Assembly: GCA_025642065.1 (NCBI GenBank)
Contig: JAODUP010000117.1
Location: 1-64,000 of the forward strand
Source: Paralvinella palmiformis
Lineage: Eukaryota; Annelida; Polychaeta; Terebellida; Alvinellidae
Direction: 5' to 3'
Length of the DNA: 64,000 bases
A model generated the notes under the pieces. The model did not search any database. It was given only the letters and a program-made list of their open reading frames with translations, and was not told the origin of the DNA. The translations under genes and the position numbers were made by a program. Positions 37,451 through 49,106 of this stretch are shown here, in pieces. Each line of letters opens with the position of its first letter. The stretch's first letter is position 1.

Positions 37451-38685
37451 TATTATAACTATTATTATTATTATTGTGGTTATTCTTGTTGTTATTACTT
37501 TTATATGTCACTTTATAGTCCACAGGGAAATATATTGTTAGGTGATACCTATTTAATATTATTGTGCTATGTTTATTATTTACTTATATTTATTAATCCA
37601 TCAGTGACTTAACGCTCTTAGTAAAAGAAGGACTAACGAGCGCCATGAATGCCCCTACAGCTGGCTGGTTGATTCGAACCGAGAAATACGAAGTTTCTTG
37701 TCGACATATTGCCATTGATCAAAGGTGTTTTTTTTATAAATAAGCTGTTCTACGCTCCGTAATTTCGATATAAATCCGCGATGACAAAAGAAATTCGGAT
37801 TTTTTTAAACAAGACATAAATGGAATGAAATTGGATAAATATAGGGGGGGGGGGTATCTACTATTGGTACGTAGTCTATATGTATGATCTGTACATTCTT
37901 GGAGATTTCAATGCAGAAAAGAAAAGCTAAATAATAATAATAACTTTAATCGGAATTGCTCCGTTGTGGAATTGTAAATGACTTCGTGGAATTGAGTGGA
38001 GAGGCAAGTAAAATAATAGATTTGCCCACATGTCTGGAATTAAGGCCATTAACTGCACTGTAATATTTTCGTATCTATTATTTATAATGTTTTGATTTTT
38101 TAAATTTATATGAACCACACAACTATCAGTAAGTTCAGAACTAATCACATTGTGTAACTAACGACTTCAATAAGCCAGATATGTGACGTATATCCTCGTT
38201 CTCTGGTGGTAATTACACCCAGATTCAGGTTACCTGGGACACATAACGCGATGATGTTGATGACTCTGCTACAGACCGGTCAACAGTGTTTTCCATCACC
38301 ATATAATTCTCCTAATATAACCTCCGCTTGGCCAGATGAAGCCACCCTTATTTGTGGTTTAGCTCCTTTTTCTAACCTTGAAGTTGTCTGTAAATGAAAC
38401 ATCATTTGGAGACGTCTAGGAAAACAGACAGCGTGACATCTTGTCTGAGAAAGTATTATCATGGATCGTTATTAATTGGAACAATAAACGTAAACAATAA
38501 AGCATCGTCAATTATGGTTACGCTTTGTATGCGTAAGTACAGTCAGATATAAAATGACTGAATGTACTGCAACATTTGTACCTGTACAAACACAGATAAT
38601 CACCACAACAAACTAGTCAATAATAGCCAGGTGTCTGTGTTTGACCTGAGTTTATGACACATCTCTCTCTTTCTCTCTGTGTATA

Positions 38686-38690
<5 letters not shown>
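37451..38690. other. Unassigned sequence with (ATT)n and a G11-like homopolymer
   Basis: (TTA)n tail of the LINE up to about 37500. A run of about ten Gs is at 37843-37853. GATTCGAACC at 37672 is B-box-like without a recognisable SINE body. Open frames at 37927-38148 and 38206-38397 are unrecognised. Confidence 0.45.

Positions 38691-38754
<64 letters not shown>
38690..38754. repeat. (TG)n microsatellite at the R1 copy C left end
   Basis: A pure TG run of about 60 bp ends exactly where R1 copy C begins with TTTAGGGTACATAG. Copy B has a shorter TG/CG-rich stretch at the same place, and R2 also starts after a TG tract. Confidence 0.95.
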
Positions 38755-38756
<2 letters not shown>

Positions 38757-39698
38757 AGGGTACATAGTAAGAGGCAACAGGCACAGAGCATCAACATATC
38801 TAAACATCCTTCGAAACCTACCTCCATAAATCTAAATACAACTATACATACATTAATCTAAAAATAAAATGTTCCATACCTCCACATATTGATAAATGTA
38901 TGGCGTATACCTAAGCATGTGTCTGGTCTACTCATCAGCCTGTGGGAACCAGCTAATTCGCTTTTCGTACGCCACAAATATGTCATGCCCACAGGAAAGC
39001 GGCTACATGCAGGCTACGTACAAAAAGCGGAAGCACGTAAAAAACATACCATTTGATACCACAGCTCGCAACAAACAACACGTGCGTGTGGTTCAATGGT
39101 GACTTGCTACATACATATCAAACTATTTTGACACCACAGTTTACATTCAACAGTAATTTTCTGTGGTCCAAAAGAAACCTGTATATAAAGCATTTCGACA
39201 CCTCAGATGCTGACCTCAGCTTTATTCTGGGTTCGAATAACAGAATAAATCCTACCTATATGAACCATGTATCAATACAGGTCCGACTGGTCTGGCGTCG
39301 AAGTTCTTCTCTAATCTAAGTGAAAATTCAAGCCCTATATATAGCCTCAGCGTGTTAACAAACATTACAGTTTGTTCATAACAAATAGAATGTACACTAA
39401 CTCACTATGGACTCACTGAAGCGATTTAACTAAAATATAAACAAAGTAGCAATACCGCACAATGGATTATTACTGGACTAGAACGAAATATCGTCTCAAA
39501 CCTGAGTAAATACTACGATTTACTCGAACCTAACAGCTAACCCTCATACGTTTCCGTTCATCACTAAGGGAACGTTCATTCACGCTTAATTTAGCGTCCC
39601 TAAGTATATGCAGTTAGGTGTGGTGGGATCTAAATTAAAGCGCCTATCCACTTGATCTATTTGACCCATGGTCGAGAACAGCGGATTTCAGGCAGATC
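38755..39698 (+). repeat. R1 dispersed repeat, copy C
   Basis: Nearly identical to copy A from the GGGTACATAGTAAGAGGCAA block to the shared end GGATTTCAGGCAGATC. It lacks the 130-bp left end and the 80-bp duplication. One inserted base after ATGTA at about 38899 shifts the short frame seen in other copies. Confidence 0.9.
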
Positions 39699-39926
39699 TC
39701 CGATACTGCGAATGACACGTCGGGATTATAATAGCTATACATTTAACAAATTTCCTATATCAGTGTAATCTAATTACTCATAATATGGGAAAAAACTCTG
39801 TCCGCAGCTTAATACCCATGGAGATGCCTGCCGGAGTAACACACGACTCCAGGAGTATAAATCCATCAAGCAGCATTGTATGAATTAATAGGTCGTTTCG
39901 CCAGACCACATAAGAGGACAACAATA
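39699..39926. other. Spacer between R1 copies C and D
   Basis: 227 bp not matched elsewhere in the window. A 110-codon minus-strand frame (39778-40110) spans this spacer and part of copy D; its composition is ordinary but it is not recognised, and its repeat half does not code in other copies. Confidence 0.5.
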
Positions 39927-40243
39927 TAGATTCTACATTATACATAACAAAGCTAATAAACTCAACATGTTTTAATAACGACATAACTTTCTTACATTGG
40001 TGTAATAAGGAATCTGGATGGAAATAGATAAGATGTCTGGCACGGGCAATGTGCGTTTTAGGGTACATAGTAAGAGGCAACAGGCACAGAGCATCAACAT
40101 ATCTAAACATCCTTCGAAACCTACCTCCATAAATCTAAATACAACTATACATACATTAATCTAAAAATAAAATGTTCCATACCTCCACATATTGATAAAT
40201 GTGTGCGTATACCTAAGCATGTGTCTGGTCTACTCATCAGCCT
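39927..40243 (+). repeat. R1 dispersed repeat, copy D (3'-truncated)
   Basis: Matches copy A from TTCTACATTATACATAAC through the ATGTGTCTGGTCTACTCATC block and stops abruptly at CAGCCTG (40243). The junction sequence TAATATAATACATTGA follows. It carries the full left end found only in copies A and D. Confidence 0.9.
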
Positions 40244-40464
40244 GTAATATAATACATTGATAGGATAGATGAACATCTACAGTGCAGGCACTTGGATATT
40301 GAGATCGTAGTGTTTATGTTTCCAGGTAGTTCCGTTCTTTCACCTGTTTACCACTCAACGTGTGATGAAGGGAATTAGAGAATACAGAATAAACTATCAC
40401 GTGAACCAATAAAAGCAAAAAGATAATAAAGCTATAGTAGCTTTCTGTATTTCTTTACTCATAC

Positions 40465-40680
40465 ATTCAGCTTTATTTCTCGGGGCTATCTTTTATAATT
40501 AGTGCCTTTGATGTCATGTAAAACCCCATCAGTAACGCCATTGTGTCTCACATGTGACATAATTAGGGAGTTACCTTTATGAACTTTGTTTTTCGGGTAG
40601 ACTAATACAGAATGTTTTTTTCAAAGAGCATTATTTCCGTCCATTCTAGTAACTTTTCTGTTTCAAAATAACACATATCG
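40465..40680 (+). repeat. R4 dispersed repeat, copy 2
   Basis: Partner of 16437-16605, with the blocks CTCGGGGCTAT, TTTGATGTCATGTA, GACTAATACAGAATG and AAAGAGCATTATTTCC in the same order. Confidence 0.6.
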
Positions 40681-40857
40681 GGATTTCTTTTCAGATAACT
40701 TGGCTTGTTATTAGATGCCAACACATAGGCTGTAGTTACCTGACACAAAACTTCCCAAATCCGGCCAAACATGTTACTAGAATGTTATTGTTAAATTAAA
40801 TAAGTTACCTGTTGAGACAAATTTATAATATTTATATAGTCATCGTCTACACCATCA

Positions 40858-41523
40858 GGTGAGTGAGTGAGTGAGTGAGTGAGTGAGTGAGTGAGTGAGT
40901 GAGTGAGTGAGTGAGTGAGTGAGTGAGTGAGTGAGTGAGTGAGTGAGTGGTGAGTGAGTGAGTGAGTGAGTGAGTGAGTGAGTGAGTGAGTGAGTGAGTG
41001 AGTGAGTGAGTGAGTGAGTGAGTGAGTGAGTGAGTGAGTGAGTGAGTGAGTGAGTGAGTGAGTGAGTGAGTGAGTGAGTGAGTGAGTGAGTGAGTAGTGA
41101 GTGAGTGAGTGAGGGTGAGTGAGTGAGTGAGTGAGTGAGTGAGTGAGTGAGTGAGTGAGTGAGTGAGTGAGTGAGTGAGTGAGTGAGTGAGTGAGTGAGT
41201 GAGTGAGTGAGTGAGTGAGTGAGTGAGTGAGTGAGTGAGTGAGTGAGTGAGTGAGTGAGTGAGTGAGTGAGTGAGTGAGTGAGTGAGTGAGTGAGTGGTG
41301 GTGAGGAGTGAGTGGTGAGTGGTGAGTTGATGTGAGTGAGTGAGTGAGTGAGTGAGTGGTGATGGTGAGTGTAGTGAGTGGTGAGTGAGTGAGTGAGTGA
41401 GTGAGTGAGTGAGTGAGTGAGTGAGTGAGTGAGTGAGTGAGTGAGTGAGTGAGTGAGTGAGTGAGTGAGTGAGTGAGTGAGTGAGTGAGTGAGTGAGTGA
41501 GTGAGTGAGTGAGTGAGTGAGTC
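40858..41523. repeat. Long (GAGT)n array
   Basis: About 665 bp of GAGT units with short irregularities (GTAGTGAG near 41095, GAGGGTG near 41113, and a disordered GGTGGTGAGGAG zone at 41297-41390). The minus-strand SLTH frame of 259 codons is a repeat artefact. Confidence 0.98.
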
Positions 41524-42554
41524 TTTAGAGAAATATCGTTTATATTTTATTTGTTTTGCATCAATAGTAACTTCTAATTCAACCTGTTTTATCCTAATCA
41601 ATTTGGTACTAATTTGTATATTTATTACCCCCAATAAAGTAAATATTTAATGGCTTTCTGACAATATGAAACGACGACCTGAAATGCTAAAATGAATCCT
41701 ACAACATTAATTTGGTATAATGTCATATCGCTCTATCTACATTATACATAATTAGAATGAGTTATGGTTGACTATGTTAACCTGGGAAATAACGGCATAA
41801 AGACCATTCTGTGACTAAATATAATCAATAACACAAAGATAATACCATTAGTTTTACAATTATATTGACGCAGACTTTGGGATTTTCCATGCAAATAATT
41901 GATACTAACAGTGACCGAAAAGCACTCGGATGACACGCAGTTGCCTAAAGACCATTGGTGGCATGGAGAAGTTAACGTCCATGTAAACGGTAGAAGCAAA
42001 GGTGTCTCAGACCTTTTCTAGTAAACCGGAATAAGCGGTCATTTATATTAGGACCCTAATCGCTAAGCATGACCTGTCAAGTTACAGACTCATGCGCAAG
42101 ATGAAGCCATTGTCTTTTATTACTCTTTAATTACCACTCAGTATGGCCTGTTACAGATCCAGATCCGTTCCTAAAATGGTACTAACGGTTCAGATTAAAC
42201 CAGTACTAAACATTGATGACCGGCAATTAGTACGTAAACAACGTGTATTATTCAACACCTCATAAACGTTAACTTAGTCATTGATTTGAACAGTCACCTA
42301 CGACATTCTAAATCCAAAACAAACGCTAGATCTACATTATATGTAATATTGTTACTAACTAATAAATACATGTTAGCCCTTTAGTAGAATGCGTCATGTC
42401 CCGTCTTCAGAGTAGCACAGGCGGTACTGAAACAATATATAAGTAATATCGATACCGATATATATCAAACTGAACTTGGAAATCAAAATACCTCATCCTT
42501 TTGACAGCATGAATAAATAAAAGAAGTATCCTCAAAACTATTATAATAACACGA

Positions 42555-42620
<66 letters not shown>

Positions 42621-43800
42621 TAAGTTATCGAACCTGTGATTGTAATAAACCGACAACTTCCTCTAAGCTGAGTCCAGAATACAGAGAATTCAGATAACAA
42701 CAGTTAATGTCACGCATAACATCCAACTTATATACGACGCGATAGTTTATCGATCTGTTAAATGAAGACGAGTTTGAAGATAAACATCCCGATAACAAGG
42801 TATTTATTCTCAAAATGGTAATATCAGCGACAAATAATGTGCTCTAAACATCCTGAAATCTATCGGAGACACCTGTGGATGTAGGAGTTACGCAACGGGA
42901 TTTAAGTTGATGTAAAAGTGGTGGCTTAGTCTGTGCCATTATGCTAATTGTATCGAGACGATTCATTATACACGCCACCTGTCGTTGACCAAAAGTACTT
43001 AAGTCAGTGATAAATCCCATCCTATCTGGTTGTGTGACTTAACTAAAACAAAGAGAAGATGGTATTTGTCCTGTCAGACGCGATACATCAGAGATAGCGT
43101 GATCTTGTAGCGAGACTTTACATTTATCAATTTAATCTTTATTGTCTCAGGCTCACGCTAATCTTTTGCCTGAAATGTATTGACGTTGATGATTGGATTA
43201 ATTAATGTTATGGTCAAACGTTCAGTCATTTTATACGAAGATTAATGGCGCATCTTTAATGGGGAAGGGTGTGTAATGATGGGTTAGCTTAAAGTTCAAA
43301 CAAATTGGAAACGGACTATAATTTAAAGAGAATTAAGAGAGCATACCATTATTAATACAGTGTATAGAAATTATTCAGCTAATTTCTTAATTAACAACGG
43401 CTAATTGGGCGAGATTTGCGTGTTGTTTCATCCTGAATCACATTGGACCTATTCATCTTCATCTGTTATGTCATTCTCCAACAGTTGTTATAATAAAGGT
43501 AACAAGTACGTTGTAGTGGTATTGGTTAGTATATGGGTCAGTGATGTATTATTTGTATTGTTGCGTCATTACGTACAGCTGTTTAAATGGTGTTCATAGT
43601 GTAACATATGCTGTTCTAAATACAAGCCTTCGCTAATAATATAAAATAATTCGTACCAGTACAAAGGTGATATCACACGGGAAGTAGCAGGATCCTTATG
43701 AGAAACGAGGGAGACAATCTTTACTGATTTTGCCGATGATTCACGACCATTTATGTGCATATAGTAGAAATCCAAAGGTAATAAGTCGAAATGAAACATG
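41524..43800. other. AT-rich sequence with (AT)n at 42558-42618, no gene seen
   Basis: AT run at 42558-42618. Several open frames of 60-97 codons on both strands, none recognised. Confidence 0.5.
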
Positions 43801-43802
43801 CA

Positions 43803-43885
43803 AAACCTTTTCACATAACCCGACCGGAGTTTGAACCCAGGTGCTATAGTTTTGTGGCCAAACGCGTTACGAGTTAGGCCATGGA
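43803..43885 (-). mobile_element. SINE head (tRNA-like), minus strand
   Basis: The complement reads CATGGCCTAACTCGTAACGC, then GTTTGGCCACAAAACTATAG, and a B-box CTGGGTTCAAACTCCGGTCG. This aligns with the head of the minus-strand SINE at 61880-61945 (CCTAACTGGTAGCGCGGCTG, GGGGTTCAAACCCCGAC). Only the tRNA-like head is present. Confidence 0.65.
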
Positions 43886-44480
43886 TGTGCTGCCGTCTTT
43901 GCTCTCCATACGTATATATATATTTCTGAGTTCAATAGATTGGGTGATAGCCAAAATACATGACCGGACGAGTATTGAATTATTGATTTTTTAATAAGTT
44001 ATTTGTTCTCCAATGATATAATAATAAACAACCACAATGATATGTTTGATCCCTAAACGTGGTAGCTTGAGTTAACGAGTACAGTGTTAATTATAATTAT
44101 ATTACATTCATCTCTAAGCCAACTGTACATTAGTAGTCTTCGGGTGAGGGGGATGTGTTGCATTACGTCTGATCTTTGCTATTTAAATCTTATTTCTACC
44201 TTTTTCTAATTCATTATATCACAGTAGACGTGATAGAGTGTGTGATAGAACGTCGTGTAATATAATAAATATATAATAATGATATGATATGCTATTAATA
44301 GCGTTCACAATATTTATTTTATTCGTAAACTATATCAGCCATATTTATCAATCAGCCAAAAGGTAGTTATGATGTTTGAAACCCTAGAGCACGGAGAATA
44401 CCCGTACAGTTTATTTGTGAGGAACAGATATATAAAGATGAATTGTTACAAATAGTAATTAATTTATACATCAGTAGTGG
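43886..44480. other. Unassigned AT-rich sequence
   Basis: No feature was recognised. Confidence 0.45.
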
Positions 44481-44481
44481 T

Positions 44482-44665
<184 letters not shown>

Positions 44666-44982
44666 TGGGGAGCACTAAATCAGCTGAGCCCAAATACATT
44701 TACAAGGTTATGATGTCAAACTGTATACAGAGAGCTTCAGGAGTTCATGTTTTCCAATTAAATGTCGTGCTCTCATAAGAAATAAATAGAAAATGCCAAA
44801 TGAATTGACATATCACAATGCAATAAGAGAGAAGCCCAAGTTCCTTATATAAATCAAGTGTGCTACTAAATATTACGATAATAACTGAAAATTATATCCC
44901 CCTCAAAAAAACATTTCTAATCTAGAAATATATACTATACAGATAATCATTATACTACCGTAATATCAGAATGGATACAATA

Positions 44983-45075
44983 GTATCCGCACATTTAGCC
45001 AACGGACATTTCACCAATGGACACTTAGCCAACGGAAATTTAGCCAATATTTGCAGGGGTATATTTCGCCAATAT
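44983..45075 (+). repeat. MULE left terminal inverted repeat with 15-bp iterons
   Basis: After GTATCCG come four approximate 15-bp iterations: CATTTAGCCAACGGA, CATTTCACCAATGGA, CACTTAGCCAACGGA, AATTTAGCCAATATT. TTTGCAGGGGTATATTTCGC follows. The right end mirrors it in complement (AGCCAACGGACACTTAGCC, TTTGCAGGGGGACATTTTGC). Such subterminal repeats often bind the transposase in DNA transposons; here that is inference. Confidence 0.85.
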
Positions 45076-45266
45076 TCATGTTTATTGTAAGCGTTTTTAG
45101 CTTATGTATACTCTACCAATATTATGTTCTGTTTATGGATGTTGCAAATATAGGCCTATCTTTAGATACGCTGTTAGCCACATGATAATTATCGCTGATT
45201 TGTTTGTACAATTTGTATAATTACATAAATATAAACAATGATATGCAATATGCAACATGGGTTTAT

Positions 45267-45720
45267 GGGATAAAAGGTCCACCCAATGGAATTAGATCTG
45301 ACTTTGTTTACAGTGCTTCTGTTGATGAACCTTCAAGTTGACCAGATCATCCCCAATGACACTTAACTTCTTTCACCTGGAACGAGTGGCTTCTCTGCTC
45401 TAGTGGGATAAAAGGGCCCCTAGTGCAATTAGATCTGGCTTCGTTTAAAATACGTTTGTTTGATGTACCTTCAAGTTGACCAGATCACATGATCTAGATC
45501 ATCCCTAATGACACTTAATTTCTTTCATCTGGAACGAATGGCTTCTATGGGCTAGTGGGATAAAAGGGCCCTAATGCAATTATATCTGGCTTCGTTTAAA
45601 ATGCTTTTGTTTGATGTACCTTCAAGTTGACCAGATCACATGATCTAGATCATCCCTAATGACACTTAATTTCTTTCATCTGGAACGAATGGCTTCTATG
45701 GGCTAGTGGGATAAAGGGCC
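45267..45720 (+). repeat. About 150-bp tandem repeat inside the MULE
   Basis: Units beginning GGGATAAAAGG(G/T)CC start at 45267, 45405, 45557 and 45708, spaced 138, 152 and 151 bp. Shared blocks include TTCAAGTTGACCAGATCA, TAATGACACTTAATTTCTTT and GGAACGAATGGCTTCTATGG. Units 2 and 3 are almost identical and carry a 14-bp CATGATCTAGATCA insertion missing in unit 1. The fourth start runs straight into the FLYWCH-like open frame. Confidence 0.93.
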
Positions 45721-45723
45721 CCA

Positions 45724-46810
45724 ATGCAAATAGATCCGGCTTCATTTGTACTCAACACCAAACCTCACAACCATGATGCAAATACAATGGAAGTTGCAGT
45801 TGCCAAGGCCAAAGCCGATATGAAGCATATAGCAGCCAACACCAGAGAACGACTAGCAACAATGGTGTCTGCCAAACTTGCTGAACTTCCTGTTGCTGCC
45901 AAACAGTTAGCTGGAGAGAATAATACCATGAAAAGATGATACGACACATACAAAAAGGCCAGACCCCTATGGCATCACCTGAATTTCTTCAGCTATACGT
46001 TATTCCCCCTTGGATCCAAGACTGTTGGTGTAGCATATGTCATGCTACAAGGCAAGACCCAGGAAACATATGAGGAACTATTCTGTGCCTTCTTGGATAA
46101 GTGCAGTTTGATGCAACTGTATCTAGATCCCAGAGCCATTCTGTTTGATTTTGAGAAGGCTGTAATCAGTGCCATTGGAGCAACCCTGGACAATGATGTC
46201 CAAGTCATGGGTTGTTTTACCATTTAACGCAAGCAACCTGGAGGAAGATACAAGAGCTGTGTCTAGTGCCTCAATATAGAGATGACGAGGATAAATAGAT
46301 TCCCTGCCTATTGAAGATATTCCTGAGGGAATCATGTACATCCGTGATAATAACGCTCCTGGTCCAGAAGATCTGGTAGGTTACTTCGACCAGACGTACG
46401 TCACTGGCACTTTCAATCTTACAGTTATTCAACGAGATGGTATAGATGGACCAGCCAATGTTCGTATGAGGAGAGTTCCACCTTGTTACCCACATGACAT
46501 GTGGAATGTTTACCAGGGCACTCTAGACGGTGTCCAAGAATAAATAACTAGCGAAAGGCTACCAGCATCCTTCCGTGTGGACCATGATAGATGCATTGAA
46601 GAAAGAAGATGCAGTGGCTTGCACTCACATCGTCAAATTTATAAACGGTCAACCTCACAAGAAAAGCATTAAGCGTGAATACAAGGACATGCTAAACGGT
46701 CTGTGTAAACTGTGTGGAGATCGTGTAGCAGGCAGGAAGACAATCCCTGAACTACTACATGGGGTGGGTTATAACATACGCTGGAAGCCTGCGAGAAAGA
46801 TTATTAATTA
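45724..46810 (+). pseudogene. MULE transposase pseudogene with FLYWCH-like N-terminal part
   Basis: Segment 1 (45724-45936) ends a FLYWCH-type zinc finger (HNH at 45766-45774, then an alanine/lysine helix as in family members). Segment 2 (about 46010-46290) is the MULE DDE core: GKTQETYEELF, then FDFEKAV with the acidic D at 46147, then GCF; the family's following H-x-TQA-x-WRKIQELCLVPQ region is present after a frameshift. Segment 3 (46334-46540) has GYFDQTYVTGTF and DMWNVYQGTLDGVQ. The RTNNxxEGWN block that should follow is lost with a stop. Segment 4 (46575-46800) has HPSVWTMIDALKKE in a shifted frame, CKLCGDR and the C-terminal GRKTIPELLHGVGYNIRW. In family members the protein cuts and pastes the element at its TIRs. 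Confidence 0.85.
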
Positions 46811-47344
46811 TATAGAGCTGTGGACTATGAATTATACTTTAGCGATATATTTGTATTGTTATGGCTGGATACGGTTAGTTTGTTTTATTCTGTACTTAAA
46901 TGACTCAATATTAATTATTTCTTCAAATATATTTATATTTGGCGCCCAGTTCGAAAATATAAAACATGGAAACAATATTGATAATACATACAAATATATT
47001 AAAATTATACGATGTAGACTTAATAATAGGAATATTGTCTATGTACACCTATGCACAACATGTCAGAAATAAAGAATTTATTATATGCAATGTTTGTGCT
47101 TGCAAATTTAAGAGTATGAGACATTATTTGGTGATCATTACATTCGTACAATGAATTGAATAAAAATACAATTACATACGCTATGACGATTCAGTATAAC
47201 AGCTGTAGACTACATGTAACATGAGTTTGTGTTTGTTACATTGGTACAGATATACAATTACATACGCTTTGTTTTGTATTTATTGAAACAACTATATTTA
47301 TGGTGAAAGCTCACATAAACATAATCTTAATTTTTTAATGTTGG
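46811..47344. other. AT-rich 3' part of the MULE
   Basis: Between the end of the transposase relic and the right TIR. Two overlapping open frames are AT-rich and unrecognised. A TTACATTGGTACAGATATACAATTACATACGC-type near-duplicate (ATACAATTACATACGCT at about 47165 and 47252) is present. Confidence 0.5.
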
Positions 47345-47422
47345 CAAAATGTCCCCCTGCAAATAATGTCTAAATGTCCATTGGCTAAGTGTCCGTTGGC
47401 TATATGTCCAAATACCGGATAC
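47338..47422 (-). repeat. MULE right terminal inverted repeat
   Basis: Reads AATGTCCCCCTGCAAATAAT, then GTCCATTGGCTAAGTGTCCG, GGCTATATGTCCAAATACC and GGATAC on the plus strand. It is the inverted partner of 44983-45075 with about 15-bp iterons. Confidence 0.85.
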
Positions 47423-47503
47423 TCATACCAGTAGTTTCTTAACATATAGAGTCAACAATTATCATTATGCTATTCGAACTATTGACGCTACGACAAAATG
47501 ATA

Positions 47504-47632
47504 TTATCTATCTATCTATCTATCTATCTATATATCTATCTATCTATTTAACTATATATATATCTGTCTATCTATCTATCTATCTATCTATCTATTTAAC
47601 TATCTATCTATCTATTTATCTATCTATATCCT
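47504..47632. repeat. (ATCT)n microsatellite
   Basis: CTAT units with TATA and TTTAACTA interruptions. The YLSI frame is an artefact. Confidence 0.95.
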
Positions 47633-49071
47633 ATGCCGGTAACTTTGGATATTATTGTAATAAAGCATTTGATTTAGTAAAGGTGAAATACAGTGCAAAA
47701 CAATCTCACTGGTCTCCATGTGAAACAAGCTAAATTCTCCTGGTTTTAACCTGTTCTATAATATAGTTATTTTAATAGTAACTATTTCATCATATCATCA
47801 GCAACCAATTAATAAGATAAAACCCAAGTTCTGATAATGTTGCTATAATGCTAAACACAGGTGTTAACAAAAACCTACATACACACTAATGTAAAATATT
47901 ATTATCTTACATATTGCCATTTGTCCTGACTTTATTATGATAATATTTGTTTTATAAATGATCATCATGTCATTGCTGTTATTGCTGTTGTTGTTGTTGT
48001 TATTGTTGTGCTATACATATAATAAAAGATCCTATATAGATCACCTAAACAGATCGATCCCTCCCCTAAATTTAAAATTTTTACCCATTGAAACCATGGT
48101 GAAAATACTCTACAGACGGATCACCTTTCTATTCAGTTCATCGACCGAACATTTCATACTAATAATGGTCATCGAAGGTTCGACGATCTACCAATCAGGA
48201 AGCTTGTGGACCTGGGCTAAAGCCATTCATTCTGTGTTCTTCATAGATGGATCAGAGCTTGTTTGCGCGAGGTTTCAACAATTGCTGATTAGTGAATCAC
48301 CTGGCTGCCATAATTGCTAATTTACCTCAAGCTAAAACTGTGACAATCCGGAAACCATTTAATTCACATTATCGGGTATATACTCTGTTATAAAACTAAT
48401 TTAGAAATTTGTTAATCCATCTTTTGATTGCGGACTATATAAAATTATCTCTCATAATCCACAAACTAGTTCGCTGATTATTAAAATTTCTCAGTTCTCG
48501 ACACATGTCAATCAAGGGAAGTGCAGTCAATTAATTTAATAATACCACAGTCACTTAAGTGCTTTTTCAAGTCCGGACTTATTGATGCTGATGCTGATGA
48601 TGATGGTGGTGGTGGTTAATCCAATATACGCCATCACATTCAAGATCTAAACACCGATCCAGAGGTCTATGTCATGATGAATGATGCCCAGATTAGGAGG
48701 ATCTACAAGTTGTCCTGGCAGACCTGACACCAGACAGTAATCCAGATGATATCGGGTGTTCTCAACAAGTCATAGCTCTCGGTGATAATGCTAAGCTACC
48801 CCTGGAATAAAAACTGAAAGACCGTATACAGAAAATGTGTGATTTGAAGTTGTTTTTCCTGGGTAAAGACATGCAGGTGGTTGGTAACAAATCGCCATCA
48901 ATTCAAATCTAAAAACAAAGGGCTATGTCATGATGAATAATCTTCAAATTAAAACTAAATTTTTAGATAAAAAAGTTTATACATTTCAAAATAGTTTCTT
49001 ACATTTTGTTTATGCTGCATTTTCTAACAAAATATATGTGTGTATGTGTATGTGTCTGTGTGCTTCTTTGT

Positions 49072-49075
<4 letters not shown>
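47633..49075. other. Unassigned sequence, no gene supported
   Basis: The 120-codon frame at 47958-48320 begins with a leucine run from a (TTG)n tract and continues with an ordinary-looking segment; no family was recognised. TGATGATGGTGGTGGT is near 48595. A duplicated ATGTCATGATGAATGATGCC / ATGTCATGATGAATAATCTT pair (about 48668 and 48926), each after an (A)AATCTAAA block, suggests an old local duplication. Confidence 0.45.

Positions 49076-49104
<29 letters not shown>
49076..49104. repeat. (AT)n microsatellite
   Basis: Short AT run after a TG/TATG-rich stretch (49035-49076). Confidence 0.9.

Positions 49105-49106
<2 letters not shown>

Larger units (their letters stand above)
44983..47422 (+). 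mobile_element. Mutator-like element (MULE), complete ends, inactive
   Basis: A 2.44-kb DNA transposon bounded by terminal inverted repeats. The left end starts GTATCCGCACATTTAGCC. The right end, read as its complement, starts GTATCCGGTATTTGGACA and continues with the same CCAACGGACACTTAGCC motifs. Inside are a tandem array of about 150-bp units and a broken transposase with FLYWCH-like and MULE domains. Target-site duplications were not clear by eye: GGATAC flanks both sides but overlaps the terminal sequence. Stops, frameshifts and a deletion in the transposase indicate it can no longer code for its enzyme. Confidence 0.85.

Noticed and set aside
37660..37700. GATTCGAACCGAG B-box-like sequence
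   Set aside because: No supporting A-box or body.
39778..40110. 110-codon minus-strand frame over R1 copy D
   Set aside because: Half of it lies in R1, which does not code in the other copies.
40855..41634. 259-codon SLTH-repeat frame
   Set aside because: Entirely (GAGT)n repeat; no unique domain and no codon bias.
41735..41752. CTACATTATACATAA match to the R1 left end
   Set aside because: Similarity stops after about 15 AT-rich bases; chance is likely.
44971..47430. GGATAC on both sides of the MULE as a target-site duplication
   Set aside because: GGATAC at the right is itself the inverted element end, so the match is explained by the TIR and not by target duplication.
47958..48320. 120-codon frame starting with a leucine run, signal-peptide-like
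   Set aside because: The leucines come from a (TTG)n tract, and the rest matches no family I know and has no supporting context.
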